A DNA stretch of 64,000 nucleotides from Streptomyces chattanoogensis (GCF_001294335.1 NZ_LGKG01000139.1:1-64000); one strand, 5' to 3'; counted from the stretch's first letter, positions 34,271 to 42,430 are shown. The notes: a model not told the origin generated them from the letters alone. Numbers and translations: made by a program.

Positions 34271-34774
34271 ATGGATCAGGGAGTTGCGGCCCTACTGGGC
34301 GCACTGGTGGGCGCACTGGGGACGTGGGGAGGCTCGTTCCTTACAGCCAGATCCTCGGAGCGAATACACAAGAAACAGGCCCGAAGACAGGCATACGCAG
34401 GATTTCTCGCGGACATGCATGCGCTCCGGCGCCACCTCGCCACCTGCACAGAAGCAATCATCGTGCGCGGCCCCGCAGGAGTGGCGGCACAGGGCTCAAC
34501 CATGCTGGACCGCTTGAGTGACGTCGGGACCCTATTCGACTCGTTGGATCAGCATCTCGTCACCGTTGCCTTGGAGGGTCCGGAGCGGTTCGTCATCGAC
34601 GCCACCCTTGCCATGGCACACGCCATGGCACTGAAGGACCAACTGTATGAGTGGCTAATTGACGTGCAGCGTGGGCAGCTTTCACCGGCAGAGACTCGGG
34701 ACGCCAACCAGATGCTCGCCGATCTTGACACTGCCGTCAGCGCTGTTCAGCGGGAGGCACGGCGACATGTCTGA
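34271..34774 (+). CDS. Membrane-anchored hypothetical protein of the element
   Basis: A 167-residue protein, the only plus-strand gene in the element. An N-terminal hydrophobic span (VAALLGALVGALGTWGGSFLTA) is followed by a basic stretch and a helical domain (ERIHKKQARRQAYAGFLADMHALRRHL, then LYEWLIDVQRGQLSPAETRDANQMLADLDTAVSAVQREARRH). It resembles short actinobacterial hypotheticals with one N-terminal span. It could serve immunity, exclusion or signalling. There is no direct evidence for any of these. Confidence 0.7.
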   Translation: MDQGVAALLGALVGALGTWGGSFLTARSSERIHKKQARRQAYAGFLADMHALRRHLATCTEAIIVRGPAGVAAQGSTMLDRLSDVGTLFDSLDQHLVTVALEGPERFVIDATLAMAHAMALKDQLYEWLIDVQRGQLSPAETRDANQMLADLDTAVSAVQREARRHV

Positions 34775-34867
34775 GACCGGGAACCTAGAAACCCGTACAG
34801 AATCCGAGCCGCTATACGCTTGCGGTCCGGCGTGATGGACTGAAGGGGTATACCCCCCAGGTCGGAG

Positions 34868-34898
34868 GAGAGGGTCCTCACATTGTGAGGACCCTCTC
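34868..34898. terminator. 15-bp perfect hairpin between convergent element genes
   Basis: GAGAGGGTCCTCACA and TGTGAGGACCCTCTC flank a single T. It separates the plus-strand membrane protein gene from the minus-strand capsid gene and can act in both directions. Confidence 0.8.
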
Positions 34899-34903
34899 GC
34901 GCT

Positions 34904-35737
34904 CTATGGAGTGAGCGTCACCTTCGTGATCGCTGCCCGGTGCGGGTAACCGAAGCCGACGCGCATGGTGCCGCGTACGGCCACCTGGTCCGACTGGAAG
35001 TAGGCGTCCGCGCTCACGTCCACCTTCACGTCACGTCGTAGTACGACGAACACGCGGTCCTTGGGCAGGCCCCATACAGTGCCTGGCGTGACGGCCGGGG
35101 AGACGTACAGGGGAACGCCAGCGATGACGCGCCGGGTTGGCATGGTCGGGTCGGGGGCGAGCAACGGCCTGTTGCTGCCGGTCTGTTCCTTGAGCTGGGC
35201 CAGGGCCAGGGCATCGGTGGGGTGGGCAGTGAAGCTGGTGAGTGTGGCGCCCACGGTCTCCGCCGCCGCGATGGCTTCCAGAAAGGCGTCTAGGTTGGTC
35301 CACTTCTTCCCGGCCGTCACCGCATGGATGCCAGGTACAGCCTCCAGCCCACGTGGTGCAGGGTGCGGCAGACTGCCGTAGAAGGCGGCGTCCACCTTCC
35401 TGGCGATCGAGCGAGCCAGACCGTCACCAACGATCTGCTGAGCCTGCGGGTTGGAGTCCTCTGCTAGCTCCGACGAGACAACTGTGAGTCCGGCAACCTT
35501 GGCCGGGATCACGACCTCTTCACCCAGCGTGGCGTCCTCCACGGGGATGTCATCGCCTTCACGAGTCCAGGCGGCCCCCGCATCCTCTTGCACGATTGGG
35601 AGGTGAGTGCGGGTGGCGTCTGTGGTGAGTTGGGTAGTGACCTGAAAGGCCACCGATTCGCCCTGCACGGGCTGGATGATGAGCCCGGCGTAATGGTCGG
35701 GAGTGACCCCAGTCACGCCGGGCGACGTGGTGAACAT
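34904..35737 (-). CDS. HK97-fold phage major capsid protein
   Basis: A 277-residue capsid subunit from ATG 35737 (a TTG two codons upstream is an alternative). HK97-family features are VAFQVTTQLTTDATRTHLPIVQEDAGAAWTREGDDIP, then VVIPAKVAGLTVVSSELAEDSNPQAQQIVGDGLARSIARKVDAAFYGS. Next is the P-domain and loop region ending in RVFVVLRRDVKVDVSADAYFQSDQVAVRGTMRVGFGYPHRAAITKVTL. It lacks the N-terminal delta domain of HK97 gp5, consistent with a separate scaffold, which is probably the gene just upstream. Encapsulin is less likely because of the scaffold and integrase context. Confidence 0.88.
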   Translation of the reverse strand: MFTTSPGVTGVTPDHYAGLIIQPVQGESVAFQVTTQLTTDATRTHLPIVQEDAGAAWTREGDDIPVEDATLGEEVVIPAKVAGLTVVSSELAEDSNPQAQQIVGDGLARSIARKVDAAFYGSLPHPAPRGLEAVPGIHAVTAGKKWTNLDAFLEAIAAAETVGATLTSFTAHPTDALALAQLKEQTGSNRPLLAPDPTMPTRRVIAGVPLYVSPAVTPGTVWGLPKDRVFVVLRRDVKVDVSADAYFQSDQVAVRGTMRVGFGYPHRAAITKVTLTP

Positions 35738-35773
35738 GCTCAAGTTAGGATTCTTTCCCTGGAGTTCGCTGAA

Positions 35774-36235
35774 TTATCGAACGTTGCCGGTGAATGTGGC
35801 GCTGCCGTTTCCTTTGCTCCGGTTTTCGCGTGCCTGCTGGAATGCGCCCGCCCACGTCGCATTTCGCTCATTCGCGTTGTTGGGGTCTAGCCCGCCACGG
35901 CCGAGAGGGTTTCGTGGCCTATCTCGCTCCTGAATAGCCGCATTGAGAATGCGTGCCCGCTCTTCTAGCTCTGCCGCAGGAACGTCGCCCAGACTGCGCA
36001 GGACTGGCGCGGGGAGGCGGTACCGCTCGGCCAGTGCTGTGATGGCGTCCTCGCGGGCCCGGTCGGCCTTCTCCTGCTCCAGCTCCGCAATGCGTGCGGT
36101 GAGTTCAGCAATGCGCGCTTCCAGAGCGGCAATGGTCTCAGCGCCCGTTGCGGGCTCCGGTGCGTCTGTGATGACCTCCTGGCTCCCGCTTGGCGCGTGA
36201 GGGGCGGCCTCGGCGGCCTGTGGGATGTTTGCCAT
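35774..36235 (-). CDS. Scaffold-like coiled-coil protein upstream of capsid gene
   Basis: A 153-residue acidic protein. A Pro/Ala-rich N-terminus precedes a coiled coil (IAALEARIAELTARIAELEQEKADRAREDAITALAERY) and a short helical region with LRSLGDVPAAELEERARIL. A disordered Asn/Arg-rich C-terminus ends in NGSATFTGNVR. Composition, size and position directly before the capsid gene fit a head scaffolding protein. The ATG is one base after the stop of the upstream small gene, so translation is coupled. Confidence 0.7.
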   Translation of the reverse strand: MANIPQAAEAAPHAPSGSQEVITDAPEPATGAETIAALEARIAELTARIAELEQEKADRAREDAITALAERYRLPAPVLRSLGDVPAAELEERARILNAAIQERDRPRNPLGRGGLDPNNANERNATWAGAFQQARENRSKGNGSATFTGNVR

Positions 36236-36236
36236 G

Positions 36237-36488
36237 TCAGCGGAAGGCATGGGCGCTCCCCACACTGGCGATCGGGGACAGGGCCTGCTCTGCTTCGGCG
36301 TCCGCCAGCCGACCGCCAGTGTGAGCCGCGCGGACCAGGGCGGCCAGCTCCGTCGTCGCCTCTTCGCGCAGAGTCCGGTAATGCGCTCGCCGGGCGTCAT
36401 CTCCTGATTCGACGGCCATCCAGACCAGATCCGACAGGGCGCCAATTAGGCGTCGCAGCAGGTTGATTCGGTCGCGTGTCTCGGTCAC
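36237..36488 (-). CDS. Small helical protein of the capsid operon
   Basis: An 83-residue protein from GTG 36488 with GGAGGA five bases upstream. The sequence (ETRDRINLLRRLIGALSDLVWMAVESGDDARRAHYRTLREEATTELAALVRAAH) is an amphipathic helical hairpin. It starts the three-gene scaffold/capsid unit. No family is recognised. It might be a head-completion, decoration or packaging adaptor protein, but that is guesswork from position. Confidence 0.65.
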   Translation of the reverse strand: MTETRDRINLLRRLIGALSDLVWMAVESGDDARRAHYRTLREEATTELAALVRAAHTGGRLADAEAEQALSPIASVGSAHAFR

Positions 36489-37025
36489 TACATTCCTCCA
36501 AGGGATATCCGTGGGCACACATGCAAAAGGCCCCGCGCCGGGGTGCGCGTCAGCGCTGGCCGCAGATACCAGCGTGAGCAACACCCGCAGCGCGGGAGCC
36601 AGAACAGGGGGCACTACCAAAAACCGGGAGCGCTATGGGGGCGGGGTGCTCTGCGTGCACTCCAGCAAGGTGAACGAAGACGCGAGGATTCCCGCCTCAT
36701 CACTACCTAGAGCGCAAGGGGTTCCCGCCCTGCGCCGGCTGGCGGCCCAGCTGTGGGCATCCCCAATGACGAATGACGAAACAAACGCGGTTCTCGGTAT
36801 CCCTTTAGAGTCTCTATAGGGAATCGCGAAGTGACGGAAAATCGTCATTCCGTCAGTTCCCACAGGTCAGGGGTGCTTCGAGCCGTACCCATGCTGTGCA
36901 CCTTCATCACAGAAGGCCATGCCAGGTACGCGCGAAGCGCCAATGCTCGGCAATGCCTGGCGGATCGCACAGCAAAGCCCCCGCCCGGATCGCTCCGGAC
37001 GGGGGCTGAGGGCGCTACGACGGGG
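36489..37025. other. Non-coding control region between integrase and capsid operon
   Basis: No supported gene is present. It contains a minus-strand terminator-like hairpin (CCCC, GGGG arms at 36531-36543, followed by CCTTTTGC) and the inverted repeat TGACGGAA / TTCCGTCA at 36832-36855. TCCCTTTAGAG / CTCTATAGGGA lies near 36810-36832, and ATGACGA repeats lie near 36766-36780. Having terminators at both ends suggests that a short transcript is made inside. Confidence 0.55.
36976..37007 (-). terminator. Terminator of the integrase gene
   Basis: AGCCCCCG-CCGGA and TCCGGACGGGGGCT arms (one mismatch) surround TCGC, with TTTGC following on the minus strand, 19 bases after the integrase stop. Confidence 0.75.
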
Positions 37026-38621
37026 CTAGGCAGCTCGCGTCATGTCCTCCTGATCTGAGGGGGTGGCCCATTCGATCGTGACGCGCTCACGACCGTTGAA
37101 CCGCACACCCTGACGCGGTGCCTTGCGAACCGTGATCCGATCGATAGCTAGACGCAGAAGGTCACGCTTCAGGGGCAGGTCCGCCGACTCCCAAGCGTCC
37201 GTCAGTGTCTCCGTGTCCACCGACAGGAACGGCAGCCTGACCTTGCCCCCACCTTCGTACTTGCTGACCTCGGCACGGGCAGCGTCAACGGCACCGGTAG
37301 CGTCACGCAGCAGCGGACCGAAGTACCGTGCCGCTGCCCCGTCGTAGACCCCCGCCTGACGGTCGTCCAAGAGTCGCTTCAAGCCTGCCTCAGCGGCTCT
37401 CAGTGCCGCCCGCACTGCTTGCTCCTCCTCCGTCTCCTCCGGCTTCTCGCGGGCCGTCCAGCGCTCCGAGGCGGCGACCAAGATCGGGTCGTCGTCCTCG
37501 GCGGCCGTCAACCGGTCCAGCCAGCGCTCGAACACGTACCGCTCTATGGCATCTGCGCGGGCTGAGGCGATTGCCTGGCAGGCTCGGCCGCCCAACGCTG
37601 CCTGGCACTTGTAGCCCCGGCCGCCCATCGGCATGGAGCGCCCGCAGCCCTCGCAGCGCAGCAGGCCCGTAAGAGGGTGCTTGGGGCGCGTGTCATAGGT
37701 GCGCTCGACTGGAACCAAGTTCTGTCCAGTCAGCGCCTCTTGTGCTCCGCGCTGGAGCTCGGGTGCGATCAGCGAAGTGCCTTTGAGGCGGACCCGCTGG
37801 CCCTTGCTGTTGCGGTATGCCTCCGCGTGCCCCGGCCGAATCTGGATCACCTGCCACCCCGAGTAGGCGGGGTTGTGGGTCACGCGGTGAACGTAGGTGT
37901 GTCGCCACTTCTTACCGCCCGGCGACGGCACACCCATGCCATCCAGCCAGCGGCAGATATCCCGCGTCGATGCCCCGTCTTGAGCGATCTTGCGGAACAC
38001 CTCGCGTACCAGAGCGGCGCGGCTCCACTCCTTGTGTGTCGCTATGTGGCAGACGAACGGCTCGTTGTCCGGCGACAGGATGCGATCCCGCGACGCTGTG
38101 TAGCCCCACGGGGCGCGACCGGCTACCCAGAGACCGTTGTCCCGCTGCTCTTCCTTGGTGTCCCGTACCCGCTTGGACAGCCCCTCGCTGTACTCACGAG
38201 CTTCCTCGGCCCGGTTGATGATCCAGCGCCGGTCGCGCGGCTCGTTGGAGTCCAGGCCGTCCATGTCGAAGATGACGCGCGCCTTGCCGATGACCTTCAA
38301 GAGGTCTTCTGCGCCCTTTCGGCTGAAGCGGTCGATCGCATACGCCCAGAGGGCGGGCGTCTCCTCGTCTGCCAAGGCCCGCAGGGCACGGTCGAAGTCG
38401 GAGCGCTTCACGTCCTTGAAGCCGCTCGCGATGTCCTTCCAGACCTTCCGTACGGCATACCCGTGGCGGTGTCCCCAGCGGTGCCCCTGTTCCCGCTGTG
38501 CGTCGGTGCTCTGCTCCCGACGGTGGTCGTCCTTGCTGAGCCGCTTTGACTTCCGCGTGTAGAGGTCTATGGCGTTCGGCTCGGTCTTCCCGCAGATGAT
38601 GCAGGCGTACTCAACTGCCAT
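37026..38621 (-). CDS. int: Large serine recombinase (integrase)
   Basis: A 531-residue site-specific recombinase. The catalytic domain has the nucleophile Ser25 in DLYTRKSKRLS and the arginine-rich DRFSRKG and SEGLSKRVRDTKEEQRDNG segments. The recombinase domain follows (GVPSPGGKKWRHTYVHRVTHNPAYSG). Next are the zinc-ribbon region HPLTGLLRCEGCGRSMPMGGRGYKC with a further Cys, and a long coiled coil (EEEQAVRAALRAAEAGLKRLLDDRQ). The gene lies about 100 bp from the right attachment site and is read inward, as expected for this class. It catalyses integration without homology. Excision would need a directionality factor, which is not identified here. Confidence 0.93.
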   Translation of the reverse strand: MAVEYACIICGKTEPNAIDLYTRKSKRLSKDDHRREQSTDAQREQGHRWGHRHGYAVRKVWKDIASGFKDVKRSDFDRALRALADEETPALWAYAIDRFSRKGAEDLLKVIGKARVIFDMDGLDSNEPRDRRWIINRAEEAREYSEGLSKRVRDTKEEQRDNGLWVAGRAPWGYTASRDRILSPDNEPFVCHIATHKEWSRAALVREVFRKIAQDGASTRDICRWLDGMGVPSPGGKKWRHTYVHRVTHNPAYSGWQVIQIRPGHAEAYRNSKGQRVRLKGTSLIAPELQRGAQEALTGQNLVPVERTYDTRPKHPLTGLLRCEGCGRSMPMGGRGYKCQAALGGRACQAIASARADAIERYVFERWLDRLTAAEDDDPILVAASERWTAREKPEETEEEQAVRAALRAAEAGLKRLLDDRQAGVYDGAAARYFGPLLRDATGAVDAARAEVSKYEGGGKVRLPFLSVDTETLTDAWESADLPLKRDLLRLAIDRITVRKAPRQGVRFNGRERVTIEWATPSDQEDMTRAA

Positions 38622-38719
38622 GATCAGGCGCTCCCGGTAGGCGTTACCCCTCGGAGCACCTGGAGCGCAACGGTTTCCCGAACCGGGAAGCTGCTGGTCA
38701 GCGCGAGGTGTCTAAGGGG

Positions 38720-38752
38720 CTACTCCTCCTCGGCCAGCAGGACCTTGATCAC
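38720..38752 (-). pseudogene. Stranded 5' end of the response-regulator gene
   Basis: GTG at 38752 overlaps the histidine kinase stop (GTGA) and reads V-I-K-V-L-L-A-E before the att core. It then runs into element DNA and stops after two more codons. The body of the gene is at 30614-31252. Precise excision would rejoin them. Confidence 0.85.
38727..38734. other. attR core of the element
   Basis: TCCTCGGC at the right junction. Beyond it the chromosome continues CAGCAGGACCTTGATCACC, the complement of the native response-regulator start codons. Confidence 0.75.
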
Positions 38753-40107
38753 CTGGTCAACTCCTCCGCATCCGCCATATCACCCGTGCCGACCGGCAGT
38801 TCGGCCGTCACCCGGAACCCGCGCCGGCCGTCCGGGCCGCTGTGCAGGGTGCCGCCCGCCGCGGCCAGCCGCTCGGCCAGGCCCTTCAGGCCGGTGCCGC
38901 CCACGGGACCGCAACGGCCGGAATCCATGGCTCCGGGACGCTCCGTGCCGCTCGTAGCGCCGCCGTGCACAGGGACCCGGTCCCGTAGTCGGGCCAGGCC
39001 ATGTGGGGCGGCAGCACCGGAGCTTACGGGACCGCGGCCGTCGTCCGTGATCGTCAGCCGTACCCGGTCCGTGCCGGTGTTGACGTCGATCTCGCAGCGG
39101 GTGGCGCGGCTGTGCCGGACGGCGTTGGTGACGCTTTCGCGGACCACCCAGCCCAGCAGTGCTTCGGCCTGGGTGGGCAGTGGCGGTCCCGCCTGCCGTA
39201 CGACGGGTTCGATGCCGGCCGCCTCCAGCACCGAGCGGGCCTTGTCCAGCTCGGTGGTCAGACTGCCCTCGCGGTAGCCGGTGACCGCCTCGCGGATCTC
39301 GGTCAGTGCCTGGCGGCCGACCGCCTCGATATCGGCGGCCTGGCCGAGCGCCGCCTCCAGATTCCGCGGCGCCAGGCGGCGGACCGCCTCCGCCTTGACC
39401 ACCACGACCGACAGGGTGTGCCCGAGCAGATCGTGCAGATCGCGGGAGAAGCGCAGCCGCTCCTTCTCCACGGCCGAGCGGGCCAGCTCCTGGCGGGTGG
39501 CGTTCAGCTCCTGGATGGTGTCGAAGAGGCTGAGGACCGTGGCCGTCACCGTGCCGGACAGGAACGTGCCATAGCCGACGCCGAAGGCGCCTCCGGGACC
39601 GCTGCCTTCGTGCCAGCCGGAGAAGTACCCGGCCGCGCCGCTCAGCGCGATCAGCCAGACGGCGAGCTTCTTGCCGCGCAGCGCGCGCACCGTGCCGGAG
39701 GCCAGCGACAGCAGCGGGAAGAACAGGAACCAGTTGCCGCGGAACCCGAGCGCGATGGCGAAGGTGACGGCGGTCAGCAGCCCCAGGGCGATCAGCGGAC
39801 GGCGGGAGTCGCGCAGCCTGGGGTTGAAGGACGACCAGACGACGCTGATGTAAAGGGAGTTGAAGGCGAGCAGGCCCAGGCCGGCCAGCCAGGGGTTGCT
39901 CGTCTTGCCCTGGATGATGTTGGAGAAGGCGCCCAGGCCCATCAGCAGCCAGGGCAGGAAGGCGTACTTGGTGGGCCCCTTGTCCTGCTTCTTGCCCCCC
40001 ACCTTCATGGTGCAGGCGGCATCGGCCGTGGCGTTGTCGCCGGGGCCGTCACCCTCGCGGTTCTCCCGCTTCTTGTCTCGCACTGTCGTTTCCCGGGTCC
40101 CTGCCAT
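38749..40107 (-). CDS. Sensor histidine kinase, HisKA_3 type (DesK/NarX-like)
   Basis: A 452-residue membrane kinase. A basic cytoplasmic N-terminus of about 48 residues precedes five to six membrane helices (residues about 50-195). A coiled linker and the phospho-acceptor helix RFSRDLHDLLGHTLSVVVVKAEAV follow, with His225. The ATPase domain has ESVTNAVRHSRAT, LTITDDGRG and GLKGLAERLAAAGG. An extra Gly/Ala/Ser-rich stretch with GLARLRDR interrupts the region between the two glycine boxes. It is encoded behind an ABC exporter pair. The cognate regulator gene, originally overlapping its stop, has been split by the mobile element. Confidence 0.92.
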   Translation of the reverse strand: MAGTRETTVRDKKRENREGDGPGDNATADAACTMKVGGKKQDKGPTKYAFLPWLLMGLGAFSNIIQGKTSNPWLAGLGLLAFNSLYISVVWSSFNPRLRDSRRPLIALGLLTAVTFAIALGFRGNWFLFFPLLSLASGTVRALRGKKLAVWLIALSGAAGYFSGWHEGSGPGGAFGVGYGTFLSGTVTATVLSLFDTIQELNATRQELARSAVEKERLRFSRDLHDLLGHTLSVVVVKAEAVRRLAPRNLEAALGQAADIEAVGRQALTEIREAVTGYREGSLTTELDKARSVLEAAGIEPVVRQAGPPLPTQAEALLGWVVRESVTNAVRHSRATRCEIDVNTGTDRVRLTITDDGRGPVSSGAAAPHGLARLRDRVPVHGGATSGTERPGAMDSGRCGPVGGTGLKGLAERLAAAGGTLHSGPDGRRGFRVTAELPVGTGDMADAEELTR

Positions 40108-40113
40108 CGTCGA

Positions 40114-40842
40114 TCAGACTGTCCGTGCGGCCCGACGGTACGCGTACACCGCGTAACCGCCGAAGAGTGCCAGCCAGGCGGCCAGCACCGCCACTGCGCC
40201 CAGGCCCGGTGCGCCGCCCTGCGTCACGCTCTGGCCGAGCTCGGCGAAGCGGTTGCCGGGCGTCCAGGCGGACAGCGAGCGCAGCCAGCCGGGGAACAGC
40301 TCGGCCGGGAACCACAGCCCGCCGATGATCGAGATCAGCAGCATGCAGCCGGTGTTGACCACGCCGGTGGACTGCGAGGAGAGGCGATAGCCGTTGCCGA
40401 GGCCGAGCAGGGTGAAGGGCGCGGTGCCCACCCACAGCAGTACGGCCAGCGCGGCCCACTGCCAGCCGGGCATCCGTACGCCGTTGACCAGCGCGCCCAC
40501 CAGCAGTACGGACGCTATGGCGGGCAGCACCGTCACCGTGCCGGTCAGCCCGCGGGCCACCACCACCCGTATCGGGCTCAGCGGGGTGATGCGCAACTGG
40601 CGCAGCCAGCCCAGCTGTTTGTCCTCGGCGACGCCGGTGCCCGTGCCGATCGCCGCGCCCAGAGCGCCGTACGCGGCCATGCCGACCATCGAGGCGATCT
40701 TCCACTCCATACCCGCGCCGCCGGCGCCCGTCCCGATGTTGGTCATCAGCACGTACATCAGCACCGGCATCCCGATACCGAAGATGACGAAGCCCTTGTC
40801 GCGCAGCGTGCGGCGGACTTCGAGGCGGATGTAGTCCAGCAT
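40114..40842 (-). CDS. ABC-2 type exporter permease
   Basis: A 242-residue membrane subunit with about six helices. The start MLDYIRLEVRRTLRDKGFVIFGIGMPVLMYVLM is the typical amphipathic helix plus first span of ABC-2 permeases. LRQLRITPLSPIRVVVARGLTG is the coupling region and ISIIGGLWFPAELFPGWLRSLSAWTPGNRFAEL the conserved loop. TAATG overlap links it to the ATPase. The exported compound is unknown. Such exporters, with a neighbouring DesK/LiaS-like kinase, often respond to envelope stress or antimicrobial peptides. Confidence 0.9.
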   Translation of the reverse strand: MLDYIRLEVRRTLRDKGFVIFGIGMPVLMYVLMTNIGTGAGGAGMEWKIASMVGMAAYGALGAAIGTGTGVAEDKQLGWLRQLRITPLSPIRVVVARGLTGTVTVLPAIASVLLVGALVNGVRMPGWQWAALAVLLWVGTAPFTLLGLGNGYRLSSQSTGVVNTGCMLLISIIGGLWFPAELFPGWLRSLSAWTPGNRFAELGQSVTQGGAPGLGAVAVLAAWLALFGGYAVYAYRRAARTV

Positions 40843-41825
40843 TACGCGATCTCCTTCGTGGACGAAGCGGTGAGTGCGAGGAAGGCGTCCTCCAGGCCGG
40901 CGGGGGCGACCTCCAAGCGTCGTACGAGACCCAGCCCGGCCAGCGCCAGGACCGTGGCGTCGGAGTCCGCCGTCCGCAGCAGGGCACGGTCGCCCCGTAT
41001 CTCGACGGAACTCACACCGGGCAGCCCGGGCAGCGGCTCGGTCGGCGCACCGGCGAGGTCGAAGGAGACCAGCGAGCCGCCGGCCCGCCGCTTTATCGCC
41101 TCGCCGCTGCCGTCGGCCACCACCCGGCCGCCGTCGATCACCACGATCCGGTCGGCGTGGTCGTCCGCCTCCTCCAGATAGTGGGTGGAGAACAGGATGG
41201 TGTTGCCGCGCCGGGCATACGCCCGCATCGAGCGCCAGAAGGCGCGGCGCGCCTCGACGTCCAGTGCGGCGGTCGGCTCGTCGAGCACCAGCAGTTCGGG
41301 ATTGCCGGCCAGCGCCACCGCGAAGCGGACCCGCTGCGCCTGCCCGCCGGACAGCCGGTCCACCCGCCGCCCGGCGAATTCGCCCAGGCCCGCCAGCTCC
41401 AGGGCCTCGTCGGCGTCCATGGGGCGCGGGTAGGTCGCGGCGACGAAGGTGATCAGCTCGCGGACGGTGACTCTCGGTATGGGCTGCCCGTCCTGGAGCA
41501 TGGCGCCCACTTTGCCCGCCCGTACCGCTGCTTCGGGCTCGCCGCCGAACAGCCGGACCGTCCCGGAGCTGGGCGGCAGCAGGCCCAGCAGCATATTGAT
41601 CGTGGTGGACTTCCCGGCGCCGTTGCGCCCGAGGAGCGCCACCGTCTCGCCCGCGGCGATCTCCAGATCCAAGCCGTGTACGACCCGCACCGCGCCGTAA
41701 CTCCTGGTCACCCCGGAGAAACCCACCGCCGCGGCGCCGCCCGCCGCCCGGGCCGGAGTCACCGCCCCCATCGCCTCAGCCCTGTCCGGCGTTCCGCCTG
41801 TCGCGATGCCTGTCGTGATGCTCAT
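40842..41825 (-). CDS. ABC-2 type exporter ATPase
   Basis: A 327-residue ATPase. Walker A is LLGRNGAGKSTT, the Q-loop is GAMLQDGQPIPRVTV, the signature is LSGGQAQRVRFAVALAGNPELLVLDEPTAALD, and the switch is TILFSTHYLEEAD. The C-terminal 80 residues form the extension common in exporter ATPases. ATG at 41825 is used; its GGAGG lies 12 bases upstream, so an internal start is possible. It is the first gene of the ABC-kinase-regulator operon. Confidence 0.9.
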   Translation of the reverse strand: MSITTGIATGGTPDRAEAMGAVTPARAAGGAAAVGFSGVTRSYGAVRVVHGLDLEIAAGETVALLGRNGAGKSTTINMLLGLLPPSSGTVRLFGGEPEAAVRAGKVGAMLQDGQPIPRVTVRELITFVAATYPRPMDADEALELAGLGEFAGRRVDRLSGGQAQRVRFAVALAGNPELLVLDEPTAALDVEARRAFWRSMRAYARRGNTILFSTHYLEEADDHADRIVVIDGGRVVADGSGEAIKRRAGGSLVSFDLAGAPTEPLPGLPGVSSVEIRGDRALLRTADSDATVLALAGLGLVRRLEVAPAGLEDAFLALTASSTKEIA

Positions 41826-42039
41826 CGTCTTGCCCGACCTCCCCGTCGTTTTCCTGTCTGCGACATTACGGAGCGTGGTGACGGGGCGGCAGATGCGAAT
41901 GTCTGTGAACGCCACTGACAAATGTCATGGGTCCAGGAATGGGTGTCAGGGGCACGTACCCCTCGCCCCCCGGATCCTGACAACGAGTCAGAGGGCTTCC
42001 GAGTGCCCGGCGGATCGGCTATACATGGGACCCATCGGC

Positions 42040-42053
42040 TAGAACGCGTTCTA
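42040..42053. promoter_or_regulatory. KstR operator candidate, near-perfect palindrome
   Basis: TAGAACGCGTTCTA is a perfect palindrome (extended to CTAGAACGCGTTCTAG) and an exact match to T-NN-AAC-NN-GTT-NN-A. It lies about 380 bp before the MaoC-type gene, at the left side of a gene-free stretch. Confidence 0.8.
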
Positions 42054-42100
42054 GAAGTGCGGTGCGTCGGCGGGTGCTGAATGGGTGCTGGGCGGATGGC

Positions 42101-42160
42101 CGGACGTTGGGCGTCGGGTGCCGAACGTTGGACGTCGGACGTCGGACGTCGGCGTCCGGC
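42101..42160. repeat. GGACGTC-type tandem repeat block
   Basis: Units such as GGACGTCG, GAACGTTG and GGCGTCGG follow each other between the KstR box and the MaoC gene. The rest of 41826-42430 holds no supported gene. Related blocks lie at 50322, 51172 and about 52040. Confidence 0.65.
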
Positions 42161-42430
42161 AGCGGACGGCGGGCGGCAGACGGCAGACGTACGGCATACG
42201 GAGGTACGGAAGCCCGGCGAGCACCCGACGGGCGACCGGCGGACGTCACGTCACACGGAAGGGCCAGCCGCCCGGCCACCCGACGGACCCCCGTCGGCGC
42301 CCCCGCCCCCGCCCCGCCCACCGGAACGCCGCCCCGCCGACCCGAAACGACCCCGGCCCGGCCGACGGTGCGGACGACCGGGCCGGGGTCTTCACACCGA
42401 GCACCCCCGTGGTGAAGGAGCGACCGCCCC

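Larger units (their letters stand above)
31194..38734. mobile_element. About 7.5-kb serine-integrase element carrying a capsid gene
   Basis: The boundaries are TCCTCGGC at 31194-31201 and 38727-38734. Joining the outer flanks across one copy rebuilds a clean response-regulator start (GTG then I-K-V-L-L-A-E-D-Q-G) that overlaps the histidine kinase stop. The insert holds a large serine recombinase, XRE/DUF397 regulators, a scaffold-like protein and an HK97-type capsid protein. Its codon choice is visibly less GC-extreme than its surroundings. No terminase, portal, protease, tail, lysis or replication gene was found. Confidence 0.85.

Noticed and set aside
34904..35737. Encapsulin nanocompartment instead of phage capsid protein
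   Set aside because: Both share the HK97 fold, but there is no cargo enzyme. A scaffold-like gene precedes it and an integrase and att sites surround it.
36489..36620. N-terminal extension of the small capsid-operon gene resembling a signal peptide
   Set aside because: The extension passes through a terminator-like hairpin. GTG 36488 has GGAGGA at good spacing.
36463..36819. 118-codon plus-strand open frame in the element
   Set aside because: It overlaps the start of the well-supported minus-strand small gene and two inverted repeats, has no ribosome site and looks like random high-GC coding.
42062..42430. Several overlapping frames upstream of the MaoC gene
   Set aside because: They are translations of the GGACGTC repeats and lack ribosome sites.
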